Source: Planctomycetota bacterium
Lineage (GTDB): Bacteria > Planctomycetota > Phycisphaerae > WQYP01
Assembly (NCBI GenBank): GCA_021852225.1
Contig: JAJZOA010000252.1
Coordinates: 1 to 9,331 of the forward strand
Reading direction: 5' to 3'
DNA length: 9,331 nt
In this document: positions 4,852 to 9,331 of the stretch, piece after piece
How positions within the stretch are numbered: the first letter of the stretch is position 1
Layout: each line of letters opens with the position of its first letter
Notes under the pieces: model-generated
What the model was told of the DNA's origin: nothing
Database searches by the model: none
The model's input: only the letters and a program-made list of their open reading frames with translations
Program-made: the position numbers and the translations under genes

Positions 4852-6519
4852 ATGACACAAACCGCAGGGCAGGGAAAAAAATTGCGGCGCGAAGCCGGCG
4901 TGATCGGGCTGTTGTACGCGAGTCTGGGGGGAATTATTGGCTCCGGCTGGCTGTTCGGGCCGAAGAATGCCGCGCAGATCGCCGGTCCGTTAAGCATCTT
5001 TTCCTGGTTTATTGGAGGGGTGGCTATACTTCTGCTGGCCATGGTGTACGCGGAACTCGCCACCATGTTTCCGCGCAGTGGCGCGGTGGTTCACTTTCCT
5101 CACCTGAGCCACGGTTCGCTGCTGGCGCGGATCTGGAGCTGGATCCTTTTTCTGGGATATGTCACCATCGCGCCGGTGGAGGTGATCGCGGTGTTGCGCT
5201 ATGCCGACGACCTTCTTGGTTATCTGGCCAGAACCTTTCCGACATTCCCACAGCAATTGCCTCATCTGGTAAAGCTGGTGGCGCATCAACAGGTTCTGAC
5301 GCACATGGGTATGCTGGTGGCGGTGGTACTTCTTGCGTTGTTTACCCTGATAAATTTGTGGGGAATTAAATGGGCGCTGCGTATCAGCAATACCGCTGGC
5401 TGGTGGAAAATCGGTGTGCTGGCTCTTAGCTCTATCGCGCTTTTGTGCACCGTGCGGCACGGAACAAATTTGCATATTCCGGCTAAAAACTTTGCGACGG
5501 AATTCAGGGGCATGTTCACCGCCATTGCGACTTCCGGCGTGGTCTTCAGTTATCTGGGGTTCCGCCAGGCTGTGGAATTGGCCGGGGAAAGCGCCAATCC
5601 GCACCGCAATATCCCGATTGCCGTTATTGGGTCGGTCATTATCGGCATGATTCTTTATATTTTGCTCCAGTTGGCTTTCGTGCTGGCGGTGGATCCAGCG
5701 GCGATTCATAAATACGGTTGGAGCGGCCTGGGCTCAATTGCGGCCTTCAAAGTGGGTGCCGGTCCGCTTGCCTCGCTGGCTCAGGGATTAGGCTTGGGCT
5801 GGCTGGCCTGGCTGGTATACGCGGACGCCATTGTGTCTCCTGGTGGAACCGGTCTGATATATACCACCACCTCCGCACGGGTTATTCACGCCATGGGTGA
5901 GGATGGCTTCATTCACCCGGTGGTGAAGAAGCTTAACCGGAATTCCGTACCATGGGCCGCCGGGGTATTAAGTTTCCTTGTTGGAATCCTGTTCCTGCTG
6001 CCGTTTCCGACCTGGAAAAAAATGGTGGACTATATTTCGTCAGTCATGCTGATGTCTTACGGAATTGGTCCGATCGTTCTATTGTCGCTGCGGCGACGAA
6101 TGCCAATTGGAACGGTAGCGCGGCCGTTTAAACTGCCGTGGGCGAATGTTCTTGCCCCGCTGACGTTTATTATTTCCAACATTATTATTTACTGGGCGGG
6201 GTTGAAAACGGATACCTGGTTAATGGGGCTGTTGGGTGCATTTTTTGTCATCTTCATGCTTTACCGGCTGGCGTTTGATCCGGTAAAAATTCCCCGGATG
6301 AACTGGAAAAACACCTGGTGGGTGCTGCCCTATCTCGGTGGCCTCTGGCTGATTACATGGCTGGGGTCAAGATCGATGGTGGGGGGCCGCGGCATTTTTC
6401 CGTTCCCCTATGATATTCTTGTACTGACGGCCTTCAGCCTGGGGATTCTGTTTCTGGCGGTAAAATCCGCCATTCCCCTGGAGGAAATGGAAGCCTATAT
6501 TCAAACGCAGGAAATTTGA
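4852..6519 (+). CDS. APC-superfamily amino-acid permease
   Basis: Product of 555 residues. ATG 4852 was chosen because the protein then starts MTQTAGQGKKLRREAGVIGL, the usual short charged front before TM1. The other in-frame ATG, 4786, would add 22 residues unlike the family. Only a weak AGGG-like ribosome site precedes it. Family signs are GGIIGSGWLF in TM1 (residues 26-35, the unwound G-rich substrate-binding segment), YAELATMFPRSGAV after TM2, and YLGFRQAVELAGESANPHRN around 233-252 (TM6 and the conserved N-P-x-R-N-I-P loop, NPHRNIP). Twelve or more hydrophobic helices follow in order. It is longer than the roughly 450 residues typical of APC antiporters such as AdiC, and the extra helices are at the C-terminus. 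The style resembles large proton-coupled aspartate-type symporters (YveA-like). The substrate cannot be read from sequence; arginine/agmatine exchange is possible only by context. It acts in the inner membrane. Confidence 0.88.
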   Translation: MTQTAGQGKKLRREAGVIGLLYASLGGIIGSGWLFGPKNAAQIAGPLSIFSWFIGGVAILLLAMVYAELATMFPRSGAVVHFPHLSHGSLLARIWSWILFLGYVTIAPVEVIAVLRYADDLLGYLARTFPTFPQQLPHLVKLVAHQQVLTHMGMLVAVVLLALFTLINLWGIKWALRISNTAGWWKIGVLALSSIALLCTVRHGTNLHIPAKNFATEFRGMFTAIATSGVVFSYLGFRQAVELAGESANPHRNIPIAVIGSVIIGMILYILLQLAFVLAVDPAAIHKYGWSGLGSIAAFKVGAGPLASLAQGLGLGWLAWLVYADAIVSPGGTGLIYTTTSARVIHAMGEDGFIHPVVKKLNRNSVPWAAGVLSFLVGILFLLPFPTWKKMVDYISSVMLMSYGIGPIVLLSLRRRMPIGTVARPFKLPWANVLAPLTFIISNIIIYWAGLKTDTWLMGLLGAFFVIFMLYRLAFDPVKIPRMNWKNTWWVLPYLGGLWLITWLGSRSMVGGRGIFPFPYDILVLTAFSLGILFLAVKSAIPLEEMEAYIQTQEI

Positions 6520-6561
6520 TTCAAACCGCGATGAAATTGCGGAATCCTGATACAGGCTGTT

Positions 6562-7905
6562 ATGACGATCAACCCTCTCTGGTTTCATTATCTTCCCGTC
6601 GCGACCCAAAAACCGGCTCGGGCCGGCCGGTCGGGCGGCGTCGGGCGCGGGGTGGCCCGCCTGACCGGTGGTGCACGACGCGCAGGATTCGCCGCGTTCA
6701 TGGTGGCTGCTGCCGTTTGCGGTTTGACGCATTGGTCCGCACTGAATGCTCGTGTGATTTCCATTCACCATCGGGTGAATGACGCAGGTTGGCAATCGCG
6801 CAATTCGCTGTTGCCGAAGCGTATAAGGCTTTCACAACTTTGGCCCGATATGTCCCTGACGCAGCAATCACCCATTCAGTCGCCCCGCGGCTGGCGACCG
6901 GTCTATTCGGCTGACGATTGGCGCGCGTTTCGTCGGCGATTCGGTGCGCGTCAGGACAACATTATCCGCCAGCGTTTGTCGGCTCGCATTCAGCTTGCCG
7001 CGGACATGCTTGCCGCCGCGCATCAAGCGAAGCGTCCGGGCTACGAGCGCCTGCTGGCGCTTCGCGCGTTCGCCTTGACATTCCGTTACCATGTCGGATC
7101 TCCGCTGGCACAGCGGGCCTTATCGCTTTATTTGCGGCACATTCATTCTGGTAATCTGGTGCAGGTGGCACCGGTCTGGACCATGGCGAATGATCTGGCT
7201 TTTTTGCGGGCCACGCCGCTGGCAAGTCGCCGCGCCAGCGCATTGACGGCCGAAGCGGCCAACGTGCAGTTGACCATGCTGCTTCTGAATGCCGGGCAGG
7301 TGGAGGATGCCGCCCGCGTGGTGCGGCATCTGGTCATTCATGAAACCCGGGCCGTGCGGGCGGACCATCCGTTAATATCCGCCATGGGTACGGCGCGTGT
7401 GCTGGTATCGCAAACACGTGCCATGATGAATTTTCTCGCTGGGGAATACAAAAATATGGGTTCGGATCCCCAATCTGCAATGAATGTATATTTGTATACA
7501 CGTTTTATACGTCCGGTTCCCGATGTGCGTGCCTGGCTGGAAAACCGGTGGCGCAACAATAAGATCGGTCGCCTGAGTCGTGCGCTGTTGAACTGTAAGA
7601 ACAATATTCACGCCCAGTTTGTCGCGGGGCGGTACCTTGCGGCCGCCGCCGATCCGTTGCCACCGGGAATTTTGCGCGATCGCGTGTTCTTTGCCGCCCT
7701 TGTGCATTATCGGGCGTTTATGAACAGCACGGAAACGCGCTGGGATCGCATCGACCGCACGCTGGCAAAAATCGCCATTCAGCACCTGATTGAGCAGGGC
7801 GCGCGGCCAAATCCGGTGATCATGCCGCTGAAAAATATCAATGCGCCCGGGTCCACGCACCTCCCTGAATCGCATGTCGGCATTTTGCCATCAAAGCAAA
7901 AATAG
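6562..7905 (+). CDS. Unrecognised membrane-anchored, mainly helical protein
   Basis: Product of 447 residues; I recognise no family. ATG 6562 is the only sensible start: a stop at 6532-6534 closes the frame upstream. The ribosome site is weak (CAGG). The first 41 residues are Arg- and Gly-rich. One hydrophobic helix follows at about 42-58 (GFAAFMVAAAVCGL), so it is either a single-pass inner-membrane protein with an Arg-rich cytoplasmic end or an unusually long signal. The remainder, about 110-400, is rich in Ala, Leu and Arg. It has helical segments such as RLSARIQLAADMLAAAHQAK and RLLALRAFALTFRYHVGS, suggesting TPR-like or other helical hairpins. No catalytic motif is visible. It begins 42 bases after the permease stop with no terminator between, so it is probably in the same operon and could be an accessory factor of the permease or of envelope function. 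Its own terminator is not seen on the plus strand. Confidence 0.7.
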   Translation: MTINPLWFHYLPVATQKPARAGRSGGVGRGVARLTGGARRAGFAAFMVAAAVCGLTHWSALNARVISIHHRVNDAGWQSRNSLLPKRIRLSQLWPDMSLTQQSPIQSPRGWRPVYSADDWRAFRRRFGARQDNIIRQRLSARIQLAADMLAAAHQAKRPGYERLLALRAFALTFRYHVGSPLAQRALSLYLRHIHSGNLVQVAPVWTMANDLAFLRATPLASRRASALTAEAANVQLTMLLLNAGQVEDAARVVRHLVIHETRAVRADHPLISAMGTARVLVSQTRAMMNFLAGEYKNMGSDPQSAMNVYLYTRFIRPVPDVRAWLENRWRNNKIGRLSRALLNCKNNIHAQFVAGRYLAAAADPLPPGILRDRVFFAALVHYRAFMNSTETRWDRIDRTLAKIAIQHLIEQGARPNPVIMPLKNINAPGSTHLPESHVGILPSKQK

Positions 7906-7953
7906 CAAAGCAGATTTGCCGGACTAGCAGCGATGCGGAATCGAATCGGCAAT

Positions 7954-7988
7954 AAAAAAAGGGCGTATGATGCAAACATCATACGCCC
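7954..7988 (-). terminator. Rho-independent terminator of the PEP-CTERM gene
   Basis: GGGCGTATGATG (7961-7972) and CATCATACGCCC (7977-7988) form a perfect 12-bp stem with a CAAA loop. On the minus strand it is followed by seven T (the A run at 7954-7960). It lies 57 bases after the minus-strand stop codon. On the plus strand no T run follows, so it would be at best a weak stop for the gene ending at 7905. Confidence 0.92.
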
Positions 7989-8045
7989 AAGAAGCGTTAA
8001 ACTAAAACAGCAGGCCGACAGGTCGGCAAACCGCTATCGCGTGAT

Positions 8046-8972
8046 TCAGGCCTGCACGCGGCGGCGAGCCAACAGCAGCCCTGCTGTGCCCAAGGCAAAA
8101 ACAGCCAGTGTGGTCGGTTCAGGCACCGGTGTGCCCGCCGGGCCATTGGTGTAATCTGTTGCTACCGCGCTGGCCGAAAGTGCGTTGTTGTAAATCCGGA
8201 AATCAGTGAAGACCGTATTGCGGAACGATGGGTCGCCCCCAAATGCCGAAAGACCAATCACACTATTAACATCATTAAACGCGGCCAACGTTTGCCCTGA
8301 GCTAAGCGCAACGGGCGTTTGGGCCACGCCGTTAAGATAATAGGTCAGCGTATTGGCCGTTCCGTCCAGTACGGCGGCAACCATGTAGGTGCCGTTCTGA
8401 TCCAGGTAAACCGCCTGCCCGGATGGATTTGTGGATTGCTGTTCGCTGTTGGTGCCGGCGGCCGCAAAATCAATGGCTGATCCGCCGGGTGTGACATCAC
8501 CACTGGCCAGCGTGCGTGCTGGCTCGGAGGCCGTGTTCATAAAATATTGGCCCGTAGTCCCGGTGGGGTTGGCCGAACCAGAAGTCTGCCCACCGGCAAG
8601 ACTGGTGGTTTCATTGTTAAAATTCCAGACGTTGGTGTAGTAACCAATGCCCCCGCCGGAATGCGTGAAATACGCCTCAACCGTTACACTTCCGCTGGTG
8701 GGCAGCACGCCACCACCCAGCGATATGAACGACGCGGTGTTGCTGTCACTTGCACCGCCGGTAACCAGGTCGGCACCGGTACCTGCTGTGATGGTTGCGC
8801 CGTTATACAGCCCGGCAGTCGGACCGCCCGCGACCGAGTCCGTCAAGGTGCCATTTACAAACACCCAGTTGTGCGTCAGTGATGCACTTGCCACAGATGC
8901 GCCAGTCAATGCGCTTGCCGCCAGAAACGCAATCAGAACCGACGAGCGGGAACCCAGAACTTTGGATTTCAT
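8046..8972 (-). CDS. LamG-like domain protein with PEP-CTERM sorting signal
   Basis: Product of 308 residues. The start was placed at the ATG whose first base is 8972 and not at the upstream ATG (9026). GGAGAG lies 4 bases before it, and it gives a standard signal peptide (MKSKVLGSRSSVLIAFLAAS, cleavage near ASA at 30). The mature protein opens with THNWVFVNGTLTDSVAGG and ends with FTDFRIYNNALSASAVATDY, the two ends of a concanavalin A/laminin-G-like fold (Laminin_G_3 type). The middle is rich in Gly, Ser and Thr with beta-like segments. The C-terminus is a complete PEP-CTERM signal: VPEP at 283-286, a hydrophobic stretch (TTLAVFALGTAGLLLA), then RRR. In this family an exosortase is expected to process the tail and deliver the protein to the cell surface or extracellular matrix. 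It is a single-gene unit with its own terminator. Ligand is unknown; sugar or surface binding is a guess from the fold. Confidence 0.88.
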   Translation of the reverse strand: MKSKVLGSRSSVLIAFLAASALTGASVASASLTHNWVFVNGTLTDSVAGGPTAGLYNGATITAGTGADLVTGGASDSNTASFISLGGGVLPTSGSVTVEAYFTHSGGGIGYYTNVWNFNNETTSLAGGQTSGSANPTGTTGQYFMNTASEPARTLASGDVTPGGSAIDFAAAGTNSEQQSTNPSGQAVYLDQNGTYMVAAVLDGTANTLTYYLNGVAQTPVALSSGQTLAAFNDVNSVIGLSAFGGDPSFRNTVFTDFRIYNNALSASAVATDYTNGPAGTPVPEPTTLAVFALGTAGLLLARRRVQA

Positions 8973-9009
8973 AAAACTCTCCAAAAATCCAATACAGTGC
9001 GACGATTCA

Positions 9010-9045
9010 GTAAGGTACGGCCGCACAGCCGTTAAAATACCTTAC
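9010..9045 (-). promoter_or_regulatory. Leader hairpin upstream of the PEP-CTERM gene
   Basis: GTAAGGTA (9010-9017) and TACCTTAC (9038-9045) are perfect 8-bp arms. Inside them CGGC (9018-9021) and GCCG (9028-9031) add 4 bp, with a one-sided bulge of six bases. The structure lies 38 bases upstream of the start codon, in the probable 5' leader of the minus-strand gene. No T run follows it on the minus strand. It may act on mRNA stability or translation, or be an operator. Confidence 0.4.
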
Positions 9046-9179
9046 CAAACGTCTTAGCAACTCTCGCCTGCCGGAGCGATTATTACAATTAGTGACGCAG
9101 CAGAATGCCGATCAAGCGTAAGCGGTGCTCACGCACAATCATATAGTAAATCGAGTTTAGTTTAAAAGCAAATATTTTT

Positions 9180-9208
9180 TTCAAGATTCTTTCTTACGAC
9201 CGTATAAT
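9180..9208 (+). promoter_or_regulatory. Candidate promoter for the right-edge gene
   Basis: A perfect TATAAT (9203-9208) has TTCAAG (9180-9185) exactly 17 bp upstream. The -35 box is poor (3/6). It lies in an A+T-rich stretch (about 9130-9235) within the divergent space between the PEP-CTERM gene and the frame opening at 9254. Minus-strand promoter boxes for the PEP-CTERM gene must also lie in this 280-bp space, but no pair stands out. Confidence 0.35.
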
Positions 9209-9253
9209 TCGTAAACATATATTAAATCGGCACTTTTGGTCAAATCCGCCTTG

Positions 9254-9331
9254 ATGGACTATCCACGCCCTCAATCTGCCTTTACCGAATTCCAAGACGC
9301 TGCGTTATTGCTCGCCGCGAGTGGCGGCGCG
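9254..9331 (+). CDS. Possible start of a gene running off the window, unrecognised
   Basis: ATG 9254 opens a frame that stays open for 26 codons to the last base. It begins MDYPRPQSAFTEFQDAALLL and continues AASGGA. The composition is protein-like and a TATAAT box lies 45 bases upstream, but no clear Shine-Dalgarno precedes it; TTG 9251 is an alternative start. Too short to assign to a family. Confidence 0.4.
   Translation, partial: MDYPRPQSAFTEFQDAALLLAASGGA

Noticed and set aside
4576..4860. 94-codon minus-strand frame in the gap before the permease
   Set aside because: It runs into the permease start, has no ribosome site and no recognisable motif.
7961..7988. Reading the 12-bp hairpin as a CRISPR-like or mobile-element repeat
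   Set aside because: It occurs once and has a T run on the minus strand, which fits a simple terminator of the PEP-CTERM gene.
8973..9026. Upstream in-frame ATG extending the PEP-CTERM protein by 18 residues
   Set aside because: The internal ATG at 8972 has GGAGAG immediately upstream and begins with a normal signal peptide; the extension would overlap the leader hairpin.

Overview
This window looks like a chromosomal segment of a Gram-negative bacterium of the PVC superphylum, most likely a planctomycete of the Phycisphaerae type. The evidence is a PEP-CTERM secreted protein with a typical planctomycete-style tail, a beta-barrel of the OmpL-like 'porin-2' (bbp2) family, a second beta-barrel, and a long-form archaeal-type pyruvoyl-dependent arginine decarboxylase homologue. 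The placement rests on protein style, not on a marker gene.

Layout, left to right. Positions 1-159 are the C-terminal end of a Cu(+) P1B-type ATPase (CopA-like), cut by the window edge. Positions 456-1016 encode a PdaD-like protein. A 571-bp non-coding stretch follows, with several palindromes, a possible 24-codon ORF and a candidate promoter. Positions 1588-2676 encode an exported beta-barrel protein of unrecognised family, ended by a short terminator. Positions 2967-4382 encode a bbp2-family porin, ended by a strong terminator. After a 469-bp gene-free stretch, 4852-6519 encode a large APC-superfamily amino-acid permease. It is followed 42 bp later by an unrecognised membrane-anchored helical protein (6562-7905), probably co-transcribed. 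On the minus strand, 8046-8972 encode a LamG-like PEP-CTERM protein with its own 12-bp-stem terminator. At the right edge a possible plus-strand gene begins at 9254 and runs out of the window.

How the genes may fit together. An arginine decarboxylase homologue, outer-membrane porins and an APC amino-acid permease lie side by side. This recalls the chlamydial aaxABC arginine/agmatine module (porin AaxA, pyruvoyl decarboxylase AaxB, antiporter AaxC). The genes here have separate terminators and promoters, and the porins do not look like the AaxA family, so this is analogy and not a demonstrated system. Compared with the family sequence as I remember it, the PdaD-like protein has Gly where the pyruvoyl-forming Ser is expected and Arg where the catalytic Glu is expected. 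It may therefore be a pseudoenzyme or a diverged subfamily. That is the observation in this window most worth checking.
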